Part shown: positions 51,901 through 60,569 of the stretch, piece after piece
How the letters are laid out: every line of letters begins with the position of its first letter
Position numbering within the stretch: the first letter of the stretch is position 1
Assembly: GCA_039029275.1 (NCBI GenBank)
Contig: JBCCGL010000002.1
Coordinates: 124,001-188,000 of the forward strand
Origin: JBCCGL01 sp039029275
Lineage (GTDB): Bacteria > Pseudomonadota > Gammaproteobacteria > JBCCGL01
DNA length: 64,000 nt
Reading direction: 5' to 3'
Translations under genes and position numbers: made by a program
The notes under the pieces: generated by a model
Databases searched by the model: none
The model's input: the letters and a program-made list of their open reading frames with translations, nothing else
What the model was told of the DNA's origin: nothing

Positions 51901-52857
51901 ATGAAATTAAAGACAACAATCACAGGTGCCGTAGCTGCGATGGCAATCGGCACCACCGGCGTCGCAACAGCAGCAGACGTGGTAATCGGTGTACCGAACT
52001 GGCCATCCGTCGCGGCCACGGCAAGCATCCTGAAAGCTGTGATCGAAGATAACTTTGGTCTTGAGGTTGAACTGCAGAACGCGACCAACCCGGTAGTGTT
52101 CGAGGCGATGGATTCGGGCAGCATGCACGTGCATCCAGAAGTTTGGTTGCCCAACCAAACCAACCTGAACAACACCTTTGTTAAGGAAAAGAAGACCGTT
52201 GTGCAGTCGCCTAATGGTGTTCCGGCGTTCCAGGGTATGTGCGTTACTAAAGGTACCGCTGACCGCACTGGCATCAAATCGCTGTCTGATCTTTCCGACC
52301 CTGATATGGCGAAAAACTTCGACACCGACGGTGACGGCAAAGGTGAAGTCTGGATCGGTGCATCGGGCTGGGCATCAACCAATGTCGAGAAAATCCGCGC
52401 CAAGAGCTACGGCTACGACGAAACCATGAACCTGCTGGAGATGGACGAAACGCTGGCAATGGCTGGAGTTGACAATGCGGTAGCGAAAGACGGCAACAGT
52501 GTGTTCTTCTGCTACACCCCGCACCACCTGTTCGCGCTGCACGAAATCGTCGTCTTGGAGGAGCCTGCTTACGATTCTGCCAAGTGGAACGTTGTTCAAC
52601 CTACCGATGATCCGGACTGGCTGGAAGTGTCCAGCGCACCGGTCGCGTGGGACTTGGCGTACCTGCATGTGCACTATGCGGCGTCTTTGAAATCAGATCA
52701 TCCGGGTGTCGCTGACATGCTCAGCAATGTCAAGCTCACGACCGATCAGGTATCGGCCATGACCTACGCATTGGTTGTTGACAAAAAAGATGCCGATGAA
52801 TACGCCCAGGAGTGGATCTCCGCCAACGGGAACACCGTCGACGGTTGGCTCAAGTAA
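51901..52857 (+). CDS. proX: Glycine betaine/proline ABC substrate-binding protein (ProX/OpuAC)
   Basis: A 318-residue periplasmic protein with signal peptide (GVATA-A, about 23 residues). The OpuAC fold begins DVVIGVPNWPSVAATASILK. The aromatic ligand box is expected from Trp and Tyr/Phe in VPNWPS, SGWAST and YTPHHLFALHE. Usual length. It delivers betaine or a related quaternary amine to the ABC importer encoded next. A strong AGGAGG site precedes the ATG. It is separated from the ATPase gene by a terminator-like hairpin. Confidence 0.92.
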   Translation: MKLKTTITGAVAAMAIGTTGVATAADVVIGVPNWPSVAATASILKAVIEDNFGLEVELQNATNPVVFEAMDSGSMHVHPEVWLPNQTNLNNTFVKEKKTVVQSPNGVPAFQGMCVTKGTADRTGIKSLSDLSDPDMAKNFDTDGDGKGEVWIGASGWASTNVEKIRAKSYGYDETMNLLEMDETLAMAGVDNAVAKDGNSVFFCYTPHHLFALHEIVVLEEPAYDSAKWNVVQPTDDPDWLEVSSAPVAWDLAYLHVHYAASLKSDHPGVADMLSNVKLTTDQVSAMTYALVVDKKDADEYAQEWISANGNTVDGWLK

Positions 52858-52924
52858 GCAATCAGAGATAGTATTTTAATATCGTCAAAATTCGGAAAAT
52901 TCGAATTTAGCGAAGACGAAGTCA

Positions 52925-52956
52925 GGGGCGATATTTTTTGAATATCGCCCCTTTTT
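52925..52956 (+). terminator. Terminator between proX-like and proV-like genes
   Basis: A perfect 11-bp stem GGGGCGATATT / AATATCGCCCC with a five-base loop and five T. It would let the binding protein be made in excess over the membrane components by partial readthrough. Confidence 0.9.
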
Positions 52957-52982
52957 GGTTTTAAGGGCGGGAGGAACAACAA

Positions 52983-54029
52983 TTGTCTGATCCAGTGATC
53001 AAACTTGAAGGCGTCTGGAAGATATTCGGCGAGCGTGCTGAAGAGGCGATGCAGGCGGTTCAAAATGAAGGCTTAACCAAGCCGCAAGTACTTGAGAAAT
53101 ACGGTTGCGTGGTCGGGATTGCCGACTGCTCGTTTGAAGTTGAGCGCGGTGAAATATTTTGCGTCATGGGACTTTCAGGGTCAGGCAAGTCAACCATGGT
53201 GCGGCACCTTAATCGACTGATTGAGCCAACCGCCGGCTCGATCAGCGTACTCGGACGCGACGTGATTAATCTGCCGGAAGAAGAACTAAGACAATTGCGC
53301 GCCGCGCACATCGGGATGGTTTTTCAGCACATGGCGCTGTTTCCACATAGAACGGTCCGCGACAATGTCGCATTTCCTTTACAGGTTCAGGGTGAGCCTA
53401 AATCGAAGCGCTGGGAAGAATCGCAGCGGTGTTTGAATCTGGTGAATCTGGACGGATACGAGGATCGCTTCCCGAGCGAGCTATCAGGTGGGATGCAGCA
53501 GCGTGTGGGTCTGGCTCGGGCGTTGGCCTCCGACCCCGAAGTTCTGTTGATGGACGAGCCGTTTTCGGCGCTTGACCCGCTTATTCGCCGACAACTGCAA
53601 GAGCAATTTATGGCGCTCTCGGCCGATCTCGATAAAACCACCGTTTTTATTACACACGATCTGGATGAAGCAATCCGAATCGGCAATCGCATCGCGATAA
53701 TGAAGGATGGTGTGATCGTGCAAATTGGCACGCCGGAAGAAATCGTAACCAATCCAATCGATGAGTACGTCACCGATTTTGTCGAAGGTATTTCGACCTT
53801 GAAATTAATCTTTGCGCACACGGTGATGGAAAAAATCGACGAATATCAATTGCACGCGGGTGAAGACTTGTCGCTTGCACCGCGGGTGACTCACGATACC
53901 GATTTAAGCGGATTGATCGATATTTCCACCACCACCGATCAGCCGATCGTTATCACTGACGATGGCCGCGATATCGGCGTCGTCAACAAATCCACTTTGT
54001 TAAAAGGCATTAAAGGAGGAGACGCATAA
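52983..54029 (+). CDS. proV: Glycine betaine ABC transporter ATP-binding protein (ProV)
   Basis: A 348-residue ABC ATPase with Walker A GLSGSGKST (about 61-69), signature ELSGGMQQRVGLARALA, and Walker B EVLLMDEPFSALDPLIR. The N-terminal VWKIFG and VGIADCSFEVERGEIFCVMG are the ProV form, and the C-terminus keeps a shortened CBS region (IVITDDGRDIGVVN). It starts at TTG (52983) with GGAGGA before it, an unusual but well-supported start. Its stop overlaps the permease ATG (TAATG). Confidence 0.93.
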   Translation: MSDPVIKLEGVWKIFGERAEEAMQAVQNEGLTKPQVLEKYGCVVGIADCSFEVERGEIFCVMGLSGSGKSTMVRHLNRLIEPTAGSISVLGRDVINLPEEELRQLRAAHIGMVFQHMALFPHRTVRDNVAFPLQVQGEPKSKRWEESQRCLNLVNLDGYEDRFPSELSGGMQQRVGLARALASDPEVLLMDEPFSALDPLIRRQLQEQFMALSADLDKTTVFITHDLDEAIRIGNRIAIMKDGVIVQIGTPEEIVTNPIDEYVTDFVEGISTLKLIFAHTVMEKIDEYQLHAGEDLSLAPRVTHDTDLSGLIDISTTTDQPIVITDDGRDIGVVNKSTLLKGIKGGDA

Positions 54030-55579
54030 TGCAAGAGACAGGCTTCTCCGCTGAACCGAATAAGCTCAGCAGTTCCGTTGGCGATTTTGTAATCCAGAAT
54101 CCCGAATATTATTCGCGCGAGTTTGATCGCATTCAATCCGCGACAACATTTGCCAGATCGTGGAACACCGCCGCAGCGATCGCGGGCCCGTTCTGGGGCG
54201 CGGCGCGCGGTCTGTGGGGCGTGTTCTGGACATTTATGGTGCTCGAGATACTTGCGCTGGTGCAGATCGGCAAGGGTTTGTGGGGCAATCTCGGCGCTGC
54301 CCAGCAAGTGCGACTTGAAAAGATCAATCCGAAAATTGATTCGTTTATGGAAAAGTATCAAGCCGCGTTGGTCTCCGATCCCGAAGCCGCCGCAAACTTT
54401 CTCAAACGCGCTGAGAATCTGCAAAAGGTTGCCGATACGCTCAACGAAGAGATGATCGCTGCCGCGCAGGGCGCCACAGGGTTCTTGATTTTCGGCATCG
54501 TCTTTTTTGTTGCACTGCGGATAGCGCAGGGCTATTACGCTAATGTCCGCTACGAGAAGCAGTATCTGACATGGCGTGCCGAGCATGACAGTTCAATTGT
54601 CGGTCTGAACTGGAATCGCGCCATTTTCAGTATCGTACTTTGGCTGGCAATCGTGCCGCTGACTTTGTATCGCTTTACGGTGGGAAAAATTGCCGAATCA
54701 CTCGAACCCTTCACGCTGGGTTTTCCGGTTGAGAAGAAAGAGTACTTCTCACCCATCGCCAACTGGATGGAAGAAGGCTTTGACTGGTTGTCGATACACG
54801 GTTCAGGTGTATTTGACGGTGTTGTCGCGTCGATTCGCGCAGTCCTCGACGGATTGGAGACCGTGTTCGTCGTTACTCCCTGGCCGGTCGTTATGACGGT
54901 CATTGTGGTTACTGCGTGGCGTCTTGCCGGGCCACGAGTCGCAGTATTTACCGCTGCATCGCTCGCGTACCTTGGCTTTTTGGGCATGTGGGAAACCAGC
55001 ATGATTACCGTCGCCTTGCTCGGCGCAGCTGCGTTCCTGTGCCTGTTGATGGGCATTCCTCTGGGCATTTGGTTCGGTAAAAGCCAGCGTGCGTATAACG
55101 CCGCACTGCCGGTGCTGGACTTTATGCAGACCATGCCCGCATTTGTTTACCTGATTCCGATCATTGCATTTTTCGGTACGGGTAAACCGCCGGGCGTGCT
55201 GGCAACAATCATTTTTGGTATGCCACCGGTGATCCGCTTGACGGCTCTCGGTATGCGTGGTGTTCCGGAGTCCACCAAAGAGGCTGCGCGCGCGTTCGGG
55301 TGCACTAAATGGACCTTGCTCAAAGATGTCGAGATTCCTTTGGCAATGCCTTCGATTATGACCGGTATCAACCAAACCATTTTGATGTGTTTATCGATGG
55401 TTGTTATCGCGTCCTTGATCGGCGCGAAAGGTCTCGGACAGGATGTGTTGGTAGCGCTGCAGTACGCTGCCAAAGGGCAGGGCATGCTTGCCGGACTCGC
55501 AATATTGTTTTGCGCGATGGTGATTGATCGCATCATCCAGGGACACTATAAGCGTAAGACGCAGCGATATAATCGATAG
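54029..55579 (+). CDS. proW: Glycine betaine ABC permease (ProW) with an N-terminal extension
   Basis: A 516-residue membrane protein. The C-terminal half (about 280-510) is a standard permease with EAA-loop GMRGVPESTKEAARAFGCTK. The N-terminal about 220 residues are an extra domain with FARSWNTAAAIAGPFWGAAR, VFWTFMVLEILALVQ and a further helix pair, resembling the DUF2628 membrane family. A central amphipathic stretch (about 100-145) separates them. The fusion may tie transport to membrane state or assembly, but this is inference. It is coupled to the ATPase gene. Confidence 0.9.
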   Translation: MQETGFSAEPNKLSSSVGDFVIQNPEYYSREFDRIQSATTFARSWNTAAAIAGPFWGAARGLWGVFWTFMVLEILALVQIGKGLWGNLGAAQQVRLEKINPKIDSFMEKYQAALVSDPEAAANFLKRAENLQKVADTLNEEMIAAAQGATGFLIFGIVFFVALRIAQGYYANVRYEKQYLTWRAEHDSSIVGLNWNRAIFSIVLWLAIVPLTLYRFTVGKIAESLEPFTLGFPVEKKEYFSPIANWMEEGFDWLSIHGSGVFDGVVASIRAVLDGLETVFVVTPWPVVMTVIVVTAWRLAGPRVAVFTAASLAYLGFLGMWETSMITVALLGAAAFLCLLMGIPLGIWFGKSQRAYNAALPVLDFMQTMPAFVYLIPIIAFFGTGKPPGVLATIIFGMPPVIRLTALGMRGVPESTKEAARAFGCTKWTLLKDVEIPLAMPSIMTGINQTILMCLSMVVIASLIGAKGLGQDVLVALQYAAKGQGMLAGLAILFCAMVIDRIIQGHYKRKTQRYNR

Positions 55580-55593
55580 TAACGTGTAGCGAC

Positions 55594-55616
55594 CCGTGCC
55601 TCTTTTTGAGGCACGG
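55594..55616. terminator. Hairpin between convergent proW-like and livF-like genes
   Basis: A perfect 9-bp stem CCGTGCCTC / GAGGCACGG with a TTTTT loop. There is no long T tail on either side, but the position between converging genes 14 bases after the permease stop suggests a two-way terminator. Confidence 0.65.
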
Positions 55617-55627
55617 CTAAATCGGGT

Positions 55628-56308
55628 TTATACACCTAGAAAACGGTCGGTGATTTCCGGTGTCAAGGCATCCGGTGATCCCTGCCACACCGTGACACCT
55701 TTTTCTAGGATGACACAGCGATTAGCGATTTGAGAGATCTCTTTCAGAGATTTATCGACCAGCAAAATTGACAAACCCTCGGTCATCAATGCCGCGATTG
55801 CAGACCATATTTCCTGTCGAATCACGGGAGCAAGCCCTTCGGTTGCTTCATCAAGAATCAACAAACGTGGATTCGTCATCAGCGCGCGCCCGATTGCGAG
55901 CATTTGTTGTTCGCCGCCCGAAAGCGTATTGGCATATTGTCGCGTGCGCTCACCAAGTCTTGGGAACAGCTCGACAGTTTTTTTGACGTCCCAGCGACCA
56001 TCCCTGGCCGTCGCACGAAGATTCTCCTCAACGGTGAGGTTGCTGAAGCAGCGTCTGCCCTCAGGCACAAGCCCGATTCCTGCTTGAGCAATTTTGTAGG
56101 CAGGTTTTCCAAGCAGTGACTCGCCGGAAAAAATGATGTTGCCTGCACGGGGTGGGGTGAGCTGGCAGATCGAACGAATCGTTGTTGACTTGCCCATTCC
56201 ATTTTTGCCCATAAGCGCGACCAACTCGCCGGCACCAACACTCAAATCAACGCCAAACAGCGCCTGCGATTCGCCGTACCAGGTTTCAATGCCTGCAACG
56301 TTCAGCAT
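55628..56308 (-). CDS. Liv-type ABC transporter ATPase (LivF-like)
   Basis: A 226-residue ABC ATPase of the branched-chain amino acid/HAAT class: Walker A GKNGMGKST (about 34-42), signature LSGGEQQMLAIGRAL, Walker B LLILDEATEGLAP. The H-loop region reads LLVDKSLKEIS, without His at the usual place, as in some LivF proteins. Its ATG overlaps the stop of the LivG-like gene. Last gene of the transporter operon. Confidence 0.9.
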   Translation of the reverse strand: MLNVAGIETWYGESQALFGVDLSVGAGELVALMGKNGMGKSTTIRSICQLTPPRAGNIIFSGESLLGKPAYKIAQAGIGLVPEGRRCFSNLTVEENLRATARDGRWDVKKTVELFPRLGERTRQYANTLSGGEQQMLAIGRALMTNPRLLILDEATEGLAPVIRQEIWSAIAALMTEGLSILLVDKSLKEISQIANRCVILEKGVTVWQGSPDALTPEITDRFLGV

Positions 56309-57057
56309 CAGTCTGCGTCACCCAAATAGGCTTCGCGCACGGCAGCGTCATTGCGAATGGTTTCGCCGTCGCCGCTCGCTATTATTTTTCCGTATACCAG
56401 CACCGAGATTCTATCCGCGAGTTGGAACACCGCGTCCATGTCGTGTTCGATCAATAAAATTGGTACGTGATTTTTTAGCGACGCGAGAAATTGTGTGAGT
56501 TTTTGAGAACCACTTGTGCCCATTCCCGCCATCGGTTCATCGAGCAACAATGTTTTCGGTTTCAAGGCCAGCGCACAGGCGACTTCAACCTGGCGTCGCT
56601 CACCGTGCGAGAGCTGTGCAACAGGCGTATCAGTTTTATCGTCCAGGCCTACTTGCCGAATCGCATAGAGCGCGTTTTCAACGATAGCGTTTTCGTTCTC
56701 GACCCGTCTCCAAAAACGAAAACTCGACCCCGCGACCCCCTGACTCGCAATCATGACATTACGCTTTACGCTCAATGGCATCGCTAAAGATGACACCTGA
56801 AAACAGCGTCCCAATCCAGCCTGCGCTCGTTTCGCGGTACTGAGATCGGATATGTCTTGATCGTGGATGCGAATGCAACCGGAGTCGGGCTTTAGATTCC
56901 CGGCTATCTGTTCGATCAGTGTTGATTTACCTGCACCGTTAGGGCCTATCAAGGCGTGGATTTCACCTTGCCGCAGATTCAGGCTGAGATTGTCCGTCGC
57001 GACCAAAGCGCCAAAACGTTTGCTGAGGCATTCAACTTCCAGAACGATCTCAGCCAT
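56308..57057 (-). CDS. Liv-type ABC transporter ATPase (LivG-like)
   Basis: A 249-residue ABC ATPase: Walker A GPNGAGKST (about 36-44), signature LSHGERRQVEVACALA (HGE instead of GGE, as in LivG), Walker B TLLLDEPMAGMG. The ATG at 57057 is preferred, since it begins the conserved core and overlaps the permease stop by 8 bases. It forms a pair with the LivF-like protein. Confidence 0.9.
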   Translation of the reverse strand: MAEIVLEVECLSKRFGALVATDNLSLNLRQGEIHALIGPNGAGKSTLIEQIAGNLKPDSGCIRIHDQDISDLSTAKRAQAGLGRCFQVSSLAMPLSVKRNVMIASQGVAGSSFRFWRRVENENAIVENALYAIRQVGLDDKTDTPVAQLSHGERRQVEVACALALKPKTLLLDEPMAGMGTSGSQKLTQFLASLKNHVPILLIEHDMDAVFQLADRISVLVYGKIIASGDGETIRNDAAVREAYLGDAD

Positions 57058-58030
57058 GGCGTGCGCGTCCCGCAAACAAACCCATTAAACCACCGCGCGC
57101 ATACATCACGACGCCGAGCAAAATCAGCCCAAGGAAAAACTGCCAGTGCTGCGTCAGACCCCCGAGAAAGGTTTCCAGCAGGACGAATGCAATCGCACCG
57201 GCAAGCGGGCCAAACAATCTTCCAACGCCGCCGAGGATCACAATTACCATGATTTCGCCAGACCGATGCCAGCTGAGCATGCTGGGACCGACAAAGCCAT
57301 TCAGGTCGGCGAACAGTGCGCCTGCAACACCGACGATAACAGCTGACAACACAAACCCCGCAAGACGAATTGAATACGGCTCGATTCCCGCAGTGGCGAG
57401 GCGTTCTTCGTTTAATTTTGCCATTGTCAATGCGGCCCCAAAACGCGCACCAAGTAAACGTGAGCAAACGAATAGTGTCGCCAGCAACAAAGTGAAACAT
57501 AAAAAGAAAAACAACAGCGGGTTATCGGTGTTCAATCCGAACAACTGGTTGCGTAAATAAATCGGTAAGCCGTCTTCCCCACCATATGCAGGAAAAGAAA
57601 TCGCAAAATAGTAAATCATTTGCGCAAAGGCGAGCGTGATCATAATGAAATACACGCCGCGTGTGCGCAGGCTGATCGCACCAATGGCGAAGGCGGCCAG
57701 TGCGCTCACCGCTGCGGCAATCAACCAGATAAACAGCATCTCATCTGTCGATGGAATCAACCCAGCAAACATGCTGTCTTCAAACGAGTGAAACGCGGCA
57801 ATGCCGGCAACGTAGCCGCCGATGCCAAAAAATGCCGCGTGGCCAAAACTGACCATTCCGCCAAACCCAAGTGCGAGATTTAACCCAACCGCCGCCATCG
57901 CCACGATGGCGATGCGCGTAGTGAGGTTGATATAAAAAATTTCTCCGGCAAGCCACGCGGCCAACGCCGCCAGCAAAATGGATAAAACCAGTATCAGGTT
58001 CACCCAAATTTCACGCGAAAGTCTAGGCAT
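57050..58030 (-). CDS. Liv-type ABC permease (LivM-like)
   Basis: A 326-residue membrane protein with about eight helices and the family segment ALGFGGMVSFGHAAFFGIGG. The ATG at 58030 overlaps the stop of the LivH-like gene by 8 bases. It couples to LivG/LivF-like ATPases. Confidence 0.9.
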   Translation of the reverse strand: MPRLSREIWVNLILVLSILLAALAAWLAGEIFYINLTTRIAIVAMAAVGLNLALGFGGMVSFGHAAFFGIGGYVAGIAAFHSFEDSMFAGLIPSTDEMLFIWLIAAAVSALAAFAIGAISLRTRGVYFIMITLAFAQMIYYFAISFPAYGGEDGLPIYLRNQLFGLNTDNPLLFFFLCFTLLLATLFVCSRLLGARFGAALTMAKLNEERLATAGIEPYSIRLAGFVLSAVIVGVAGALFADLNGFVGPSMLSWHRSGEIMVIVILGGVGRLFGPLAGAIAFVLLETFLGGLTQHWQFFLGLILLGVVMYARGGLMGLFAGRARHG

Positions 58031-58943
58031 TGGCAGGGAACAGGCCTTGCGGTTTGATCGCAAGCACCGTTGCCATCAGCAGATATATCAGCATCGATGC
58101 GATTGCCGAGCCGACGCTTGTCGCGTCCGAGGTATCCATAAACAGCTTGAATAGCAGTGGTAGAAAAACACGCCCGAGCGTATCGACAACACCAACCAGC
58201 AGTGCCCCGATCATTGCGCCCTTAATCGATCCGATACCGCCGATCACAATGACCACAAACGCGAGTATGAGTACCGGTTCGCCCATGCCGACTTGCACCG
58301 ATTGCAGGGCGCCGACAAGGGCTCCCGCGATTCCAGCCAGCGCGGCGCCAACCGCAAACACGACGGTGTATAAAATTGCGATGTTGACGCCAAGCGCGCC
58401 GATCATCTCCCGATCGCTTTCGCCAGCGCGAATGCGCATGCCGATTCGCGTGCGCGATATCAGCAGAAACAAGGCGACTGCAATCACTACCCCAATTGCG
58501 ATAATCGTGAGACGGTAAACCGGATAAATCACATCACCGAAAAGGGCGACGGAGTGATTCAGCGCATCCGGCACATCGAGCCACAGCGGCTGCGGACCAA
58601 ATAGCCAACTCGTGCCTTCGGATGCGATCAGAATAATCGCAAACGTCGCCAGGACCTGATCAAGATGATCGCGATCATACAGTCTGCGAATGACGCTGAT
58701 TTCAATCAAACAGCCCAGTGCGGCAGCGCCGGCTGCACCGGCGACCAACCCAACCCAGAAGGATCCGGTTTGCCCCGTTACAAACGCGCAAACGAACGCA
58801 CCCACCATATACAGTGAACCGTGCGCAAGGTTGATCAGGCCCATAACGCCAAACACCAGGGTCAGGCCCGACGCCATCAAAAACAGCATCACGCCGAACT
58901 GGACGCCGTTTAGCAACTGCTCAAAAACGAGCGCTAGAGTCAT
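58023..58943 (-). CDS. Liv-type ABC permease (LivH-like)
   Basis: A 306-residue membrane protein with the LivH segment VFGVMGLINLAHGSLYMVGA and later IGALGVNIAILYTVVFAVGA. It lies 72 bases after the binding-protein stop, beyond a terminator-like hairpin. Confidence 0.9.
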   Translation of the reverse strand: MTLALVFEQLLNGVQFGVMLFLMASGLTLVFGVMGLINLAHGSLYMVGAFVCAFVTGQTGSFWVGLVAGAAGAAALGCLIEISVIRRLYDRDHLDQVLATFAIILIASEGTSWLFGPQPLWLDVPDALNHSVALFGDVIYPVYRLTIIAIGVVIAVALFLLISRTRIGMRIRAGESDREMIGALGVNIAILYTVVFAVGAALAGIAGALVGALQSVQVGMGEPVLILAFVVIVIGGIGSIKGAMIGALLVGVVDTLGRVFLPLLFKLFMDTSDATSVGSAIASMLIYLLMATVLAIKPQGLFPANA

Positions 58944-58964
58944 GAGATCAGAGCGAAAAGAAAC

Positions 58965-59000
58965 GAAAACCCGTTCTGTAACAAGCGCAGAACGGGTTTC
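58965..59000 (-). terminator. Attenuator-like hairpin after the Liv-type binding protein
   Basis: On the minus strand, the stem GAAACCCGTTCTG pairs with CAGAACGGGTTTTC (one bulge) around a nine-base loop and is followed by a T-rich tail (CGTTTCTTTTCGC). It would lower expression of permeases and ATPases relative to the binding protein, as in the proX-proV arrangement. Confidence 0.75.
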
Positions 59001-59015
59001 GTATGAGACGAATAA

Positions 59016-60149
59016 TTACATACTGCAGCTGGCAGCAAATGCATCCTGAATGTCTTCGATTGCCACACCGACAAGCTTGTTGGTCGGTTTACCGTCACCG
59101 GCTACGACTTCGCGCACGTAAACGTCCTGAATCGGATGATGGTTCGGACCGAATTTAAAGTCGCCGCGAACCGAATCGAAATCAGCGGCGCGCAGCGCGT
59201 CGCGGAATGCATCTTTATCGCTCGGCGAGGCTTTTTTCAGCGCAGACAAAATAAGGTTGGCGGTATCGAACCCTTGCGACGCGTACAAGGTTGGCGTGCG
59301 GCCGTATTTCTCGCGGAACGCAGTGACGAATTCGCCATTAGCTTCGTTGTCGAGGTCGTGAGCCCACTGCGAGGTGTTTTTAACGCCGATGGCAGAGTCT
59401 CCTACAGCGCCGAGAATAACCTCGTCAAACGAAAACGCAGGTCCGTATACGGGGAGCTCAATGCCGGACGCGGCGTACTGCTTCATGAACGCGATACCCA
59501 TTCCACCCGGCAGGAAGAAGAACACGCTGTCGGAGCCTGATGCGCGAATTTGCGCGATCTCGGCAGCGTAGTCTTTTTGGCCGAGCTTGGTGAACAGCTC
59601 GCCCTCGGGATCGCCAAAGCGCGATTTAAAACCGGTGAGGGCGTCAGTACCCGCCGGGTAATTTGGCGCCAGAATAAACGGCTTCTCGAGGCCCGCGCCT
59701 TTCATGTAGCTGCCCATTGCCTCGTGCAGGTTGTTGTTCTGCCAGGCGACGTTAAAGTAGTTTTCGTGACAGGCTTTACCGGCCAGTGCAGACGGGCCTG
59801 CGTTCGGCGATAGGTAGAACGTACCACCGCGAACGGTTGGCGGTACAACCGCCATCGCGAGGTTCGACCAGATAATCCCGGTCAGGATGTCGACTTTCTC
59901 GCGCTGCACCAGCTCGTCGGCCAGCGATTTGGCAACGTCTGGCTTGCGCGCGTCGTCGCGCACGATGACTTCGGCATCCGAGCCCGCTTGCTCCATTGCC
60001 AGCATGAATCCGTCGCGCACGTCCACGCCAAGGTGCGAACCGCCACCGGAAAGCGTGGTGATCATACCTATTTTGACCGGCGCAGCGTTCGCGCTCGCAG
60101 CGGCGATGAGCGCAGCTGACGCGACTGAATAAAGAAGGGTTTTTTTCAT
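59016..60149 (-). CDS. Liv/HAAT-type ABC substrate-binding protein
   Basis: A 377-residue periplasmic protein (signal about 1-22, ANA-A). The type I fold opens VKIGMITTLSGGGSHLGVDV and has RDGFMLAMEQAGSD, AEIAQIRASGSDSVFFFLPG and a C-terminal FGPNHHPIQDVYVREVV. It could bind branched-chain amino acids or other amino-acid-like ligands. Placed beside kynureninase, an aromatic amino-acid product is worth testing. A ribosome site (GGAGTA) precedes the ATG. Confidence 0.9.
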   Translation of the reverse strand: MKKTLLYSVASAALIAAASANAAPVKIGMITTLSGGGSHLGVDVRDGFMLAMEQAGSDAEVIVRDDARKPDVAKSLADELVQREKVDILTGIIWSNLAMAVVPPTVRGGTFYLSPNAGPSALAGKACHENYFNVAWQNNNLHEAMGSYMKGAGLEKPFILAPNYPAGTDALTGFKSRFGDPEGELFTKLGQKDYAAEIAQIRASGSDSVFFFLPGGMGIAFMKQYAASGIELPVYGPAFSFDEVILGAVGDSAIGVKNTSQWAHDLDNEANGEFVTAFREKYGRTPTLYASQGFDTANLILSALKKASPSDKDAFRDALRAADFDSVRGDFKFGPNHHPIQDVYVREVVAGDGKPTNKLVGVAIEDIQDAFAASCSM

Positions 60150-60205
60150 GATGTACTCCGATTGGTGGTCCGTTTTCGCGGGCGTGTGTGGCGCACGCCG
60201 CGATA

Positions 60206-60442
60206 TTAAAATGCCCGAAAAGTGGGAGTCGTTTTAGACTGAACGATGCCGTCTATATCCAGCACATTGTCGTTGATGAATTTGCCGATATCTTCATCAG
60301 CGGGTACGTAAACTTTCATCATCAGGTCAAACTCACCGCTGGTTGAATAGAGTTCCGATGCTATTTCCCGTTCGTAGATCGCGTCGGCAACGCGATACGC
60401 CGTGCCCGGCTGGCAACGCAGTTGAATAAATACACAGTTCAT
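60206..60442 (-). CDS. Stand-alone Lrp/AsnC RAM-domain protein
   Basis: A 78-residue protein consisting only of the ligand-binding RAM domain of Lrp/AsnC regulators (VFIQLRCQPGTAYRVADAIY, GEFDLMMKVYVPADEDIGKF, then VLDIDGIVQSKT). No helix-turn-helix is present. The ATG at 60442 has a GGGAG site. Such proteins can bind amino acids or pair with full-length Lrp proteins. It is upstream of and co-directional with the Liv-type binding protein, and divergent from kynureninase. Confidence 0.85.
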   Translation of the reverse strand: MNCVFIQLRCQPGTAYRVADAIYEREIASELYSTSGEFDLMMKVYVPADEDIGKFINDNVLDIDGIVQSKTTPTFRAF

Positions 60443-60569
60443 CGGTGGCTCCCGACCCCGCCATTTGACATGCCGCACATCTTACGGAACTGGCGCAAAG
60501 AGGCAAAACAGAATTTTGTTGATTTCAGGGCGGGCGATAAGATCAGCGCAGAGATTCAGCGAGGTGAAC

